Shown one piece after another: positions 53,039 to 61,837 of a stretch of 64,000 nt of DNA. Each line of letters begins with the position of its first letter. The first letter of the stretch is position 1. The notes below the pieces were generated by a model, which saw only the letters and a program-made list of their open reading frames with translations, searched no databases and was not told where the DNA came from. Position numbers and translations under genes: made by a program. This stretch comes from Prado023 sp963700475 (GTDB lineage Bacteria; Actinomycetota; Actinomycetes; S36-B12; CAIYMF01), in contig CAVOXR010000005.1 in assembly GCA_963700475.1 (NCBI GenBank), positions 62,001-126,000 on the forward strand, in the 5' to 3' direction.

Positions 53039-53863
53039 CCACCACGATCGACGCACGAGCACACGCCGGCACTGGCCGCTCGCTGCGCGCCCGCTACGAC
53101 CAGGTCGTTGCGGCCGAGTTCGCCGCCCAACCGTTGACGCCCGACGCGGCGACGCTCACAACCGCCGACCTCGCCGGGCTGCCCGACCCCGTCCGGCGCT
53201 ACGTCGAGCGTTCCGGCGCGGTGGGCCGGCCCCGCCCGCAGAACATGCGGGTGGTCCTGGACGCCACCATGTACCGCAAGCCCGGCGCCCCGATGCCGGC
53301 GCAGTCCGTGCAGTACACCTTCTTCGGTCGACCCACCCGGCTGTTCCTCATGGAGGCCCGGATGTTCGGGCTCCCGGTCCGCGCGCTGCACGTGTACCGC
53401 CACGAGGCGGCCACGTTCACCGTCCGGGTCGCCTCGACCGTGAACATGGTCGACCTCAGCGGCGAGGAGATCAGCGCTGCCGAGACCGTGACGGTCCTCA
53501 ACGACATGTGCCTCATGGCACCGGGCGACGCTGGTGGATCCACGGCTGACGTGGGACTCGGTGGACGACCGGTCGGCGATCGTGACCTTCACCAACGGCC
53601 CACGCGTCGTCACCGCGACGCTGGTGTTCAACGACCGCGACGAGCTCGTGGACTTCTGGTCCGACGACCGCCCGGACAGCAGCACCGGCACCTTCGTCCC
53701 GATGCGCTGGTCGACGCCAGTCACCGAGTTCCGCGACGTGGACGGCCGGCACCTGCTGCACAGCGGGGGAGCGGTCTACCACCGCCCTGACGGACCGTTC
53801 ACGTATGGCGAGTTCACGATGCGCTCGATCCAGTACGACGTCCCGGGGCCGGTGCGCGACTGA
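53035..53863 (+). pseudogene. DUF6544-like protein, one frameshift
   Basis: A 275-residue product after repair, beginning with GTG 53035 overlapping the previous stop. LAGLPDPVRRYVERSGAVGR and YKPGAP-like segments (YRKPGAPMPAQSVQYTFFGR) are typical of this family, and AETVTVLNDMCLMAP leads to the break. Dropping one G of GGG at 53523-53525 gives ATLVDPRLTWDSVDDRSAIV and the beta-rich C-terminus ending in FTMRSIQYD. Function unknown. Last gene of the MarR operon. Confidence 0.7.
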
Positions 53864-53873
53864 CCCGGCACCG

Positions 53874-54677
53874 CTACTCGGTCTGGGTCACGGCCGTGGC
53901 GGCGTCGAGCACCAGCCGGTACGAGTCGGAGGAGACGGCAAGGTCGCCCACGAACGGGCTGTCGTAGGCGGCGATCAGGACGACGACCATGCCGATGATC
54001 GTCGCGAGCAGTCCGACCAGGATCAGGTGCAGGCGTGGGTCGCCCACGACGAAGAGGTAGGACGAGCCCAGCGAGATGGCCGCACCCACCAGCACGAACG
54101 CCCACATCGCGACCGAGAGGTGCCCACCGACCGCGTCCAGTCGCAGCCGTCGCAGCTCGACCATGTCGCGGAACGTGTCCAGGGCCTGGGCGTGCACGGC
54201 CTCCATCCCCGGTGAGGTCGGCTCGTAGGAGCCCAGCGTGGACTGGATGTCGGTGATCACCGTCGACCGCGCCCTCCGGGACCTCGCCACGAGCCTGCGC
54301 GGGCCAGGCCTGGTCCACGATGAAGGTCGTGTACTCGACAAGACCCTGCTGCAGCTCGTCGCGCACGTCGTCCGGGTAGAGCAGGCGTCTCGCCGGTAGA
54401 GGGTGGCGATCGTGGCCGCCTCCTGCGAGCTCTGCTCGGAGATGGAGCTGTGCTCCTCCCAGGTGCTGACCGCGACGAGGGCGATGGCCAGCGCGTAGAA
54501 GACCAGGATGGCCTGCACCATGGCCCCACCGAACTCGGCGTCGCCCTGCCCGATGTTCAATCGGGGGAGGAGCCAGCGCCGGGCGGCGAGCAGGCCGAGG
54601 GCGGCGAACCCCACGAAGATCACGATGATGAGGATGGTGAGCAGCCAGATCGGCAGGCTCAGCACGGCGGTCGGCAA
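53874..54677 (-). pseudogene. DUF4239 (bestrophin-like) membrane protein, two compensating frameshifts
   Basis: A 267-codon span. The first 93 residues (helices at 8-33 and 52-72, then EEHSSISEQSSQEAATIATL) and the last 125 (TDIQSTLGSYEPTSPGMEAV, two more helices) are in one frame. The 40 residues between make sense only in a second frame: LLYPDDVRDELQQGLVEYTT and FIVDQAWPAQARGEVPEGAV. A missing base near 54390 and an extra base near 54270 explain it. The net frame is kept, so it looks intact to a simple gene finder but would carry a scrambled segment. Confidence 0.75.
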
Positions 54678-54786
54678 GAGGGCCTCCGGGCGTCGTCGGG
54701 CGCTGGTGCGTGCAGGCGGATCCCTGCCGCAATTCGGGGCAACCCTGCCACATGCTCGCGCGCTGGTGCTCCGCCGGCGCGGGGGC

Positions 54787-55716
54787 TCACTCCTTCGTCG
54801 TTGCGACGGGTTCTGCTGCAGCGGAGCTGGGCGTCAGGACCAACCAGTCGCGCAGGTTGCCGGTGTCATCGTCGCCAGCGTCATCGAACAGAAGGGCGAT
54901 GTCGGCTGTCTCGTTGTTCCAGCGCATGCCGGTCGCCGCGTAGAAGTACCGATCGTCCTTGGAGCCGTCGGGGGCCACCCCGTTGGTGCCTGAGCTGGAG
55001 TACACGACCACGTAGTCGTCGGCCCGCACGACCGAGCCCGTGGGGAAGAAGTAGGCGTTCAGGGGCGAGGTGTCCTGCACCATCCATCCCGTGAGGTCGA
55101 TATCGGCGTCCGAGCCGTTGAAGACCATGACGAACTCCGAGCCGGCCGTGTCGCGTCCGGGGCCATCCGCGACCACCTCGAGCTCCACCCGCTGCTCGGA
55201 GCTCGCGCTCGACCCGCACCAGGTGGGGTCGTGCATGCCGATCTGCTTCTCATGGGCGTCCAGCCCCAGCGCCAGGTACTCGTCGTTGTGGGCGTCCTCG
55301 CCGATGAAGGGGAACGGGAAGACGGTCCCGCGGGCCAGCAGACCTGCTGCGATGTCGACCCATTCACCGTCGACCTGCGTGTGCACGGTCCGTTTGAGCC
55401 GCCAGACCCCCCTGGGTGCGTTTCCGGAGCGCTCCTTGACGCTGGCCAGACGGACCTCGGTGCCTGTCGGGAGCAGTTCCTCGAGGGCCGTGCGGGCCTC
55501 CTGCCCTCCACACCAGGTGGACTCAGGGGCCTGGATCCCGTTGATCCGCACTCGTACGGTGCCGTGCGCGGTGGCCATGTCGAATGTGTCTCCGTCGAGG
55601 ACCCGCACGACTGTGCCTGACTCGCGCCAGTCCTCCTGGCCCGTCTTGGCCTGCGCCGTCGGAACGGTCGAGATCAGCAGGATGCCCACGAGAGCGGCGG
55701 GCAGGAGGCGCCTCAT
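54787..55716 (-). CDS. Secreted staphylococcal-nuclease-like protein with lamin-tail domain
   Basis: A 309-residue exported protein. The signal peptide ends near residue 23. Residues 33-165 are an SNase fold (RVLDGDTFDM, VRVRINGIQAPES, GVWRLKRTVHTQVDGEWVDI). The catalytic Arg and Glu are kept, but the Ca ligand that is Asp in VDTPE-type motifs is Gln here. Residues 175-285 are a lamin-tail domain (ELEVVADGPGRDTAGSEFVM, LTGWMVQDTSPLNAYFF). Probably an extracellular nuclease or DNA-binding protein. ATG 55716 overlaps the upstream gene's stop by four bases. Confidence 0.85.
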   Translation of the reverse strand: MRRLLPAALVGILLISTVPTAQAKTGQEDWRESGTVVRVLDGDTFDMATAHGTVRVRINGIQAPESTWCGGQEARTALEELLPTGTEVRLASVKERSGNAPRGVWRLKRTVHTQVDGEWVDIAAGLLARGTVFPFPFIGEDAHNDEYLALGLDAHEKQIGMHDPTWCGSSASSEQRVELEVVADGPGRDTAGSEFVMVFNGSDADIDLTGWMVQDTSPLNAYFFPTGSVVRADDYVVVYSSSGTNGVAPDGSKDDRYFYAATGMRWNNETADIALLFDDAGDDDTGNLRDWLVLTPSSAAAEPVATTKE

Positions 55717-56561
55717 GGCTCAGCTCGGACGGTGCCGCCGGGGGTGACCTGGGTGTTTCGAGCTGTCGGGATCGGCGCTGGCTGTGGTGTCCCTGCCGAG
55801 GCGGCCGTCTCGAGTTCGGCGACGCGGCTTGAGGCGGCGGCCGCGGCCCGTTCGGCCCTCCGGTGGGCGGATTGGGCCTCTCCGAGCGCGATCTCGGCCT
55901 GTGCGAGCGGTTCCTCGACAGCCTGCAGTTCGGCGAACAGCTTCGCGCCGGCCTCCTCGGCGATGGTTCGGCGCACATGCGCTGCGCGCTCAGCGACGGC
56001 GGCCATCTGCCACTCGATGAAGGCCGAGCGGTGGGCCTGTGAACGTGCAGGGATCGCTTCAACGCGGGTCGCGGCGCGCGTCAGCGTGACCAGGGCGGCG
56101 TCCTCGGCGGCGATCAGATCACCCAACCGAACGCGGGCCGCGAGCAGCGCATCCTGGGCGGCCACCTCGGCAGTGAGTGCCTCGGCCTGTGTGGCAACTG
56201 CCTGGTCCAGCACTCCGCGCGCCTCGGTCAGCGCCGACTCCGCGGACGTGGCCTCAGCGCGAGCGCGCTTCAGGTCGGCCTTCGTGACCGCCGTGGGTGT
56301 CGGGGTCGCCTGGGGCACTGGGGCCTCGTCGTCCCGCGCGGTCGCCTGGGTGGCAGAGGGCTCAGGTGTGGGGCCCGGCCCTGTCGCTGCACGTGTGGGG
56401 GGCAGGCCCGGGTCGCCGTGGGGGTCGGCACCTCCGGTGGGGGTCGTCAGCACGATCAACGAAAGCCCCAGTGCGATGGCTGCCGAGGCCCGCAGGGCGT
56501 GCCCGAGCCACCGGGGGGGATCTCCGCCGCCGGTGGCTCGAGCGACTCGAAGGGAGTTCAC
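55713..56561 (-). CDS. Exported coiled-coil protein
   Basis: A 282-residue protein from GTG 56561, preceded by GGGAG eight bases upstream. An N-terminal hydrophobic segment (ALRASAAIALGLSLIVLTTP) is a signal or anchor. A Pro/Thr-rich linker (PTPEPSATQATARDDEAPVP) leads to about 150 residues of unbroken Ala/Glu coiled coil (LKRARAEATSAESALTEARG onward). This is similar in style to the helper region of RipA-type peptidoglycan hydrolases. It lies between an NlpC/P60 gene and the nuclease gene. The RBS and start sit in a perfect hairpin. Confidence 0.65.
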   Translation of the reverse strand: MNSLRVARATGGGDPPRWLGHALRASAAIALGLSLIVLTTPTGGADPHGDPGLPPTRAATGPGPTPEPSATQATARDDEAPVPQATPTPTAVTKADLKRARAEATSAESALTEARGVLDQAVATQAEALTAEVAAQDALLAARVRLGDLIAAEDAALVTLTRAATRVEAIPARSQAHRSAFIEWQMAAVAERAAHVRRTIAEEAGAKLFAELQAVEEPLAQAEIALGEAQSAHRRAERAAAAASSRVAELETAASAGTPQPAPIPTARNTQVTPGGTVRAEP

Positions 56562-56576
56562 ACGCAGAACTCCCTT
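56550..56576 (-). promoter_or_regulatory. Perfect hairpin enclosing RBS and start codon
   Basis: On the minus strand, AAGGGAGTTC, a seven-base loop TGCGTGT and GAACTCCCTT form a perfect 10-bp stem. The Shine-Dalgarno GGGAG is inside the 5' arm and the GTG start bridges loop and 3' arm, so the folded form would hide the translation start of the coiled-coil gene. Confidence 0.5.
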
Positions 56577-56775
56577 CTCGCCAGGGATCACCGGACCAGG
56601 TGGCCCAGGCCCGGGGGCGGCCGTTGCGGGGACCGTGCTCGGAGGGCTCGACCTGGTAGGTGTCCCACGCACGAGCATGCAGGCGCGTCAGCAGCGTCCG
56701 CCATCCCCAATGTTGGGGGAGCAAGGTAGGGGGCAGGCACCTGCCGGGTCATCCAGATGAGCCGCGCAGGTGACC

Positions 56776-57807
56776 TCACAGGTAGCGGCGGCCGCCGGCG
56801 AACTCGCGGGCCCAGATCCCGGTGCGGATCGACGAGACCTGCACCGGTTGACCAGTCCGCGGCGAGTGGATCATGCGGCCGCGACCGGCGTAGATGCCGA
56901 CGTGGTGGATCGCCCCGGATCTGTCGCGGAAGAACACCAGGTCACCCTTGCGCAGGTTGCGGACCCGCGTCACCTCCCGCCCCGCGGCGAACTGGGGCGT
57001 CGCATCGCGGGGGATCGTGACCCCCAGCTGGGCGTACACGAGGTGGGTCAGGCCCGAGCAGTCGAACCCGAAGCCCGATGTTCCGCCCCAGAGGTAGGGG
57101 AGCCCGAGGAACTTGCGAGCCTCGGCCACCACGGCGGGCCCTGTGGGCCTGCGCGCCGGTGCTCCCGGGGCGATGACCGCCACCTTGCTGCGCGACAGCC
57201 AGAGTGATCGACCGTCGGGCGCCTGCACCTCGACGACCTCCTGGGTGGAACTCACGACAGGCAGCCCGGTTCCGTAGGAGAGTCTGATGATCGGCGCGGT
57301 GAGGGTGGCGTCGGTGTGCGCCCACGCCGAGCGCCCGGTCACCACCGCCTCGTCGGGAGTCGGGTCGGTGGTCGTTCCCGACGTCGCAGGAGCTGGCCGG
57401 GCCACCACCAACTGGGCAGTCGGGATCCAACCCGGATACCCGTCCGGTGACTTCGGGCTCGGCTGGCCGGGCAGGGCCACCCGTGACCACGCTCCGCGCT
57501 CCTCAAGGACGGTGACGGGCTGCCCGAACAGGGCCTGGCTCTCGACCCGACCATTGAGGCCACGGCGACCCGCCGTGGTCAGTCCGCTGAGCCAGCCAGC
57601 GGGGTTGGCTGGGGCGCCGATCGCGAGGGCATCGAGGGGGCGTGGGGATTCGGGGGAGGCCCAGAGAGTGGCCACCGAGACGGCGATGCGGGCCTGGCTC
57701 GTCGGTGTCTCGGTCCCCACAGAGCCGGTGGCGGGCGATGCCAGGGCGAGTGCAGCGAGCGCGCTCGTGATGGACGCGATGAGGAGTGTCCGGAGCCCTG
57801 AGGTCAT
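56776..57807 (-). CDS. NlpC/P60 cell-wall peptidase with SH3-like domains
   Basis: A 343-residue exported protein from ATG 57807; a GTG at 57831 would add eight residues. Signal peptide LLIASITSALAALALASPAT. Two bacterial SH3-like regions (about 40-135 and 150-215) precede the NlpC/P60 domain, with catalytic Cys250 (GFDCSGLTH) and His302 (IHHVGIYAGRG), plus the third His in MIHSPRTG. It cleaves peptide bonds in peptidoglycan stems, probably with the coiled-coil protein encoded downstream in the same direction. Confidence 0.88.
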   Translation of the reverse strand: MTSGLRTLLIASITSALAALALASPATGSVGTETPTSQARIAVSVATLWASPESPRPLDALAIGAPANPAGWLSGLTTAGRRGLNGRVESQALFGQPVTVLEERGAWSRVALPGQPSPKSPDGYPGWIPTAQLVVARPAPATSGTTTDPTPDEAVVTGRSAWAHTDATLTAPIIRLSYGTGLPVVSSTQEVVEVQAPDGRSLWLSRSKVAVIAPGAPARRPTGPAVVAEARKFLGLPYLWGGTSGFGFDCSGLTHLVYAQLGVTIPRDATPQFAAGREVTRVRNLRKGDLVFFRDRSGAIHHVGIYAGRGRMIHSPRTGQPVQVSSIRTGIWAREFAGGRRYL

Positions 57808-57993
57808 GGGGGGAACTGTAGGGCGGTCCACGCCGATAGTGGCGGAGGTCGAACGCGGGGCACCTCAGGTGGGTTCCGGGACTCGAGTGTGCGCCGCCTC
57901 ACACGAACCCGGCGTTTCGGGCACGTCCGGACGGGCATGCAGGGGGTGTTCGGTCCGCGCGCGCGGACCCCGTCCCAGCCACGGAGTTGACCA

Positions 57994-58125
57994 GTGTCCA
58001 CGCCCCACGCCAGCAGTCCCCAGACCGCCCTCGCCGACGTCGAGCAGCGGATCGTCGCCGCGGCCAAGGAGCGCGAGGAGGCGGCCGCCGAGGCAGGGTC
58101 GCAGGTCCGCACAGACCGCGCGTAG
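57994..58125 (+). CDS. Small helical protein or truncated N-terminus, 43 residues
   Basis: GTG 57994 with GGAG eight bases upstream begins VSTPHASSPQTALADVEQRI, then VAAAKEREEAAAEAGSQVRT and a stop. The helix is amphipathic and coding quality is good. It may be a true small protein or the surviving start of a longer gene, since the next 300 bp is made of remnants of other genes. Confidence 0.4.
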   Translation: MSTPHASSPQTALADVEQRIVAAAKEREEAAAEAGSQVRTDRA

Positions 58126-58134
58126 GCCGGCCGC

Positions 58135-58194
58135 TCAGACCAGCCCGCTCGTGTACGCGACGATCACCGCCTGAGTGCGGGTCGCGGCCGGGTT
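58135..58194 (-). pseudogene. Tail of a LuxR/NarL-type response regulator
   Basis: The last 19 codons read NPAATRTQAVIVAYTSGLV and then stop, the usual ending of a NarL-type HTH (compare SSRAQLVVVAYEEGLV in the intact regulator at 58948). Everything upstream is replaced by an opposite-strand membrane-protein fragment. Confidence 0.5.
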
Positions 58195-58489
58195 GGCGCT
58201 GCGGGAGGACCCCGAATGGTTCGCCGTCCTGGGCCTGCCGGGCAACCTGCTGGCCAGCATCGGGTTCATCGTCGCGGCCCTCGCCGGCTGGCGCTCACGG
58301 CGCATCCCCGGATGGGCAGCGGTGCTGCTGGGCGTGGGTGGCTTTGTGGCCATCCTCGGCGCGGAGTTGGGCACCACTGTGCTGATCGGCTGCTATTGGC
58401 TCTGGTACGCACGCTGGATGAACCGCCACGTGACCGATACCGAGGCTGCGGCCAGCGCATCGGTGACAGGCTCGCCGTCGACGACCTGA
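58195..58489 (+). pseudogene. C-terminal fragment of a membrane protein
   Basis: LREDPEWFAVLGLPGNLLAS and two clear helices (IGFIVAALAGW; VLLGVGGFVAILGAELGTTV) end in WYARWM. The start lacks an RBS and abuts the LuxR tail on the other strand, so the first half of the gene has been lost. Family not recognised with confidence. Confidence 0.45.
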
Positions 58490-58517
58490 CGCAGCGATGG
58501 CGCCGGCGATCCCGGCG

Positions 58518-58838
58518 CTACATCGCGTCGAACGTCTCGCCCACCTCGACGCTCCCGCCGTACGACGAAAGGATCGGGCAGCCCGCGACGAGCGCAAGCG
58601 CGGCGTCCAGGTTGTCGGCCTTGATGATGCTGTACCCGGTCACCGGGTTCGCTCCTCCGCCCTCCGACGTCGAACCGTCAGAACCCACGGTGACGGTGTG
58701 CCCCACCGGGTTGCCGGGGTCGACCATCGCGTCACCGACGGCAGCCATCCACGCCCCCCACGCGGCCATCACGGCGGCGCCAGCCTCCTCGGTCTCGGGC
58801 ATGCTGCCACCGTGGTAGCTGAGCAGGTAGTTCGGCAT
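58518..58838 (-). CDS. YCII-related (DGPF) domain protein
   Basis: A 106-residue single domain from ATG 58838: MPNYLLSYHGGSMPETEEAG, then WGAWMAAVGDAMVDPGNPVG and the GYSIIKADNLDAALALVAGC strand-helix pair. YCII-like proteins are dimeric and often linked to sigma-factor or oxidation stress genes. GGAGGAG precedes the start. Confidence 0.82.
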   Translation of the reverse strand: MPNYLLSYHGGSMPETEEAGAAVMAAWGAWMAAVGDAMVDPGNPVGHTVTVGSDGSTSEGGGANPVTGYSIIKADNLDAALALVAGCPILSSYGGSVEVGETFDAM

Positions 58839-58947
58839 GGGCGTCTCCTCCGGTCGTCCCCCTGGGTACCCCCGCGTGTCAGCGTGGCTTAGGCGACCCT
58901 CACCTGTCAACGGGCCGAAGTCGTTCAACAACGAGCCCGCTGGAGCG

Positions 58948-59619
58948 TCACTCCGAAGCCGGCCGCACCAGCCCTTCCTCGTAGGCGACCACGACCAGTT
59001 GTGCCCGGCTGGACAGGCCGAGCTTGGCCAGGGTCCGGTTGATGTGGGTCTTGACCGTGGCGGGAGAGAGCACGAGCCGTTCGCTGATCTCGTCGTTGGA
59101 CAGCCCGCGGGCGATGTGGGTCAGGACCTCCCGTTCGCGTGGGGTCAGGCGCTCGAGGGTGCCGAGTCGGGGCGGCGCCGCCGACCGGTCCTCGCCCCGT
59201 GCGGCGCGGCTGACGTGCTCGGCGATCAGCCGCTCGGTCACCTCGGGGGCCAGCAGCGCCTCGCCCGCCGAGACCAGTTCGACGGCCTGGGCGAGGCGGT
59301 CGGGCTCGGCGGACTTCAGCAGGAATCCCGACGCCCCCGCCCGCAAGGCGCGGAAGACGTACTCGTCCTGGTGGTAGGTCGTGAGGATGAGGACCCGTGG
59401 CTTTCCGGGGCCGGCGATCGCCGCGGTGGCCTCGATCCCGTCCATGACCGGCATCCGGATGTCCATCAGCACGACGTCGGGGTGGTGCGCGGCGGCCGCG
59501 TCGACGGCGGCGCGCCCATCGGCTGCCACCTCGAGGACGTCGATTCCGCGGCGGCCCAACAGGGCGGAGAGACCCTCGCGAACCAGGGCCTCGTCGTCGG
59601 CGATCACTACGGTTGTCAC
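58948..59619 (-). CDS. NarL/LuxR-type response regulator
   Basis: A 223-residue regulator. The receiver has acidic residues in VVIADDEALVREG, phospho-acceptor Asp53 (VVLMDIRMPVMDG) and Lys in GFLLKSAEPD. The HTH is LTPREREVLTHIARGLSNDE with recognition helix LSPATVKTHINRTLAKLG. ATG 59619 overlaps the kinase stop as ATGA, so the pair is one operon with the kinase first. Targets unknown. Confidence 0.92.
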   Translation of the reverse strand: MTTVVIADDEALVREGLSALLGRRGIDVLEVAADGRAAVDAAAAHHPDVVLMDIRMPVMDGIEATAAIAGPGKPRVLILTTYHQDEYVFRALRAGASGFLLKSAEPDRLAQAVELVSAGEALLAPEVTERLIAEHVSRAARGEDRSAAPPRLGTLERLTPREREVLTHIARGLSNDEISERLVLSPATVKTHINRTLAKLGLSSRAQLVVVAYEEGLVRPASE

Positions 59620-60752
59620 GCCGTGGACTCCCGTGGGATGAGTGCCCGGATCTCGAACGAGCCGTCGGGGCCGGGACCGGCGTGCAGGGTTCCGCCGAAC
59701 ATCTCGACCCGCTCGCGCATGCCGATCAGGCCCTGGCCCGCGCCGGATGTCCGTTCGGTGGAACGGTCGGGGAGGTCGCCGCGGCCGCTGGTGACCGCGA
59801 TCGAGATCCCGTCATCACTGTCGACGACGTGCAGGGCGGTGGGCCCGCCGCCGGCGTGCTTGAGCGAGTTGGTGAGGGCCTCCTGCACCACGCGGTACAC
59901 CGACAGGTCGACTGCGGCGCCCAATGGCTCCGATCCCAGGTCCACATCTGCGGGTTCGACAGTCAGCCCGGCACGCCGAAAGCGATCCACCAGAGCCGGA
60001 ATGTCGGCGGCCGTGGGATTGGGGGAGTCCTGGGCGTCGTCAGCCCGAAGCAGGCGCAGCATGAGGCCGACGTCGGTCAGCGCGCTGCGCCCGGTATCGG
60101 CGATCTGCGAGAAGGCCTCGCCCGCGGCCGTGCCCGATCCCGAGTCCGCGCCCATGTTCGCCTGGATCACCATGCTGCTGATCGAGTGCGCCAGCACGTC
60201 GTGGAGCTCGCGGGCGATCCGGACCCGCTCGGTGGCGATCGCCTCGCGTCGAACCCGCTCCTGCTCACGTTCGTGGGCGTGGGCCTGGCGCAGTGCCAGT
60301 CGGCCGAACGCGAAGGGCGCTCCGAGGATGAACATGATGAAGAACGCATCGGTGATATCGACCTCGCCCGGGTAGTCCAGCCACTTGGCCACGAAGGGTG
60401 CCAGGGTCGCGCCCACGGGGGCGGCGTAGGCCCATCGGTCGCTCCGGTAGCGACCGGCCGCGAACATCGCGAGGCCGAGGATCAGGATCGGCGTGACCGG
60501 CTCGTCCATGTGGATGCCGAACATCGGCATGACCGCGCCGAGCATGCTCGTGGCCAGTGCGATGGACAAGGGCCAGCGACGCCGGAACACGAGCAGGCCA
60601 CACGCCAGGGCCTCGATCGTGATCCCCGCGGCCGCGCTCGAGGGGCTGATCAGGCGGGAGTCGACAGTCCCAACCCCGCGCGACAGCGCCACCATCTCGA
60701 AGGCCCCGAGGGCCAGGATGCCCAAGGGCCAGGCCCAGTCGCCGCGTCGCAT
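59616..60752 (-). CDS. HisKA_3-type sensor histidine kinase
   Basis: A 378-residue kinase. Four to five membrane helices (residues 8-155) are followed by a charged coil (AHEREQERVRREAIATERVR), the phospho-acceptor His184 (RIARELHDVLAHSIS) and an ATPase domain with N-box VVQEALTNSLKHAGG and the glycine box GAGQGLIGMRERVEMFGG. No extracellular sensor, so it reads a membrane-derived signal, as in LiaS/DesK-like kinases. Partner of the regulator downstream. Confidence 0.9.
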   Translation of the reverse strand: MRRGDWAWPLGILALGAFEMVALSRGVGTVDSRLISPSSAAAGITIEALACGLLVFRRRWPLSIALATSMLGAVMPMFGIHMDEPVTPILILGLAMFAAGRYRSDRWAYAAPVGATLAPFVAKWLDYPGEVDITDAFFIMFILGAPFAFGRLALRQAHAHEREQERVRREAIATERVRIARELHDVLAHSISSMVIQANMGADSGSGTAAGEAFSQIADTGRSALTDVGLMLRLLRADDAQDSPNPTAADIPALVDRFRRAGLTVEPADVDLGSEPLGAAVDLSVYRVVQEALTNSLKHAGGGPTALHVVDSDDGISIAVTSGRGDLPDRSTERTSGAGQGLIGMRERVEMFGGTLHAGPGPDGSFEIRALIPRESTA

Positions 60753-60872
60753 GAGCGCGAATGTACCCCCGGAGGTGGACCCCCGACATCAACCCTGGGT
60801 TTGACCTGGGACAACGGAACTGACCGCTCCAGGTGGACGACCGGACCTCGCGTCGCGGGCCACGCTGCATCC

Positions 60873-61573
60873 ATGACCACACACGCAACGCACGAACCGT
60901 CCCTGCTCGACCACACCCCTCGCCTTGCCTGGTACGGCGGATGGATCAGCATCCTCGTCGGCGTCATGCACTCCCTGGCCAGGTTCGCCACCGAGGCAGG
61001 GCAGGAGGACGTGACCTCCCTGACCCGCGTCTGGGCAGACCCGGCTCGCAGCCTCCTCGAGCCACTGCTCACGTTCGCGGACGTGGACCACGTCTACGTC
61101 ATCTACGGGATGCTCTGGGGTCCGCTGTTCCTGGTCGGCCCTCGGGTGCGCCGTCGTGGTGCGCCGCCGCCGTTCCGAGGTCGGCATGGGCGGCGGGGAG
61201 CGGTGGGCCTGGCGGGTGTACCTCACCGGCTTCACCCTGTTCACCATCGGCGGTTTCAGCGCCTACTACGGGGCGTGGATCAACCCGGCGATGGTCGACG
61301 GGGCGTTCGTGGCGCTGGTGATCCCCGGCGTCCTCATCACGCTGATCGGTGGGACGTGGCTTGGGCATCGTGCTGTTGCGCCGCGGATTCCGGCCGCGGG
61401 TGACAGCGGTGCTCCTGGCCTTGATCTTCCCCCTCGTGATCGCGGTCTCGTCGCTCATGAGCCTCGGATCGGCATTCATCCCGATGCTCATCGCCTGGGG
61501 CTTCGCCGGTCGGGCGATCGTCGCCGAGGACGCCCGCCACCCCGCCCCCTCGGGTGTCGGCGTGGTCGTCTGA
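60873..61573 (+). pseudogene. Five- to six-helix membrane protein, two frameshifts
   Basis: A 232-residue product after repair. ATG 60873 starts the first frame (LAWYGGWISILVGVMHSLAR; VDHVYVIYGMLWGPLFLVG). Removing one C of CCC at 61139-61141 continues as VVVRRRRSEVGMGGGERWAW and VYLTGFTLFTIGGFSAYYGA. Removing one G of GGG at 61351-61353 continues as GLGIVLLRRGFRPRVTAVLL to the end. All three parts are hydrophobic and join cleanly. Function unknown; divergent from the kinase operon. Confidence 0.65.
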
Positions 61574-61687
61574 CCCCTGCTCCCTCGCAGGACAGTCCCG
61601 TACGAGCGGGTCACCCCCTGAAGGGCCCCTCCTCATGGTCGTGGGCTGACATCCACCGCTGACCCGGGGCGCACCTTGCGCTCGCCT

Positions 61688-61731
61688 CATCTGCCGCGCG
61701 GGGGGGTGTCGCCCCCGCCTCCAGGCAGATG
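61688..61731. terminator. Compound inverted repeat
   Basis: The outer arms CATCTGCC (61688-61695) and GGCAGATG (61724-61731) enclose inner arms GCGGGGG (61698-61704) and CCCCCGC (61712-61718). It lies 115 bp after one gene and 107 bp before the next, both on the plus strand, so it could be a terminator or a structured leader. Confidence 0.4.
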
Positions 61732-61837
61732 TGCCACGGGCATCACCACCCCTAACGTCGCAGGAGCCCCCTTCGGCGTCACCACCTGGGCGCATGGACC
61801 GACTGTGCGATCCGAACCACCAATGAGAGGACCACCC

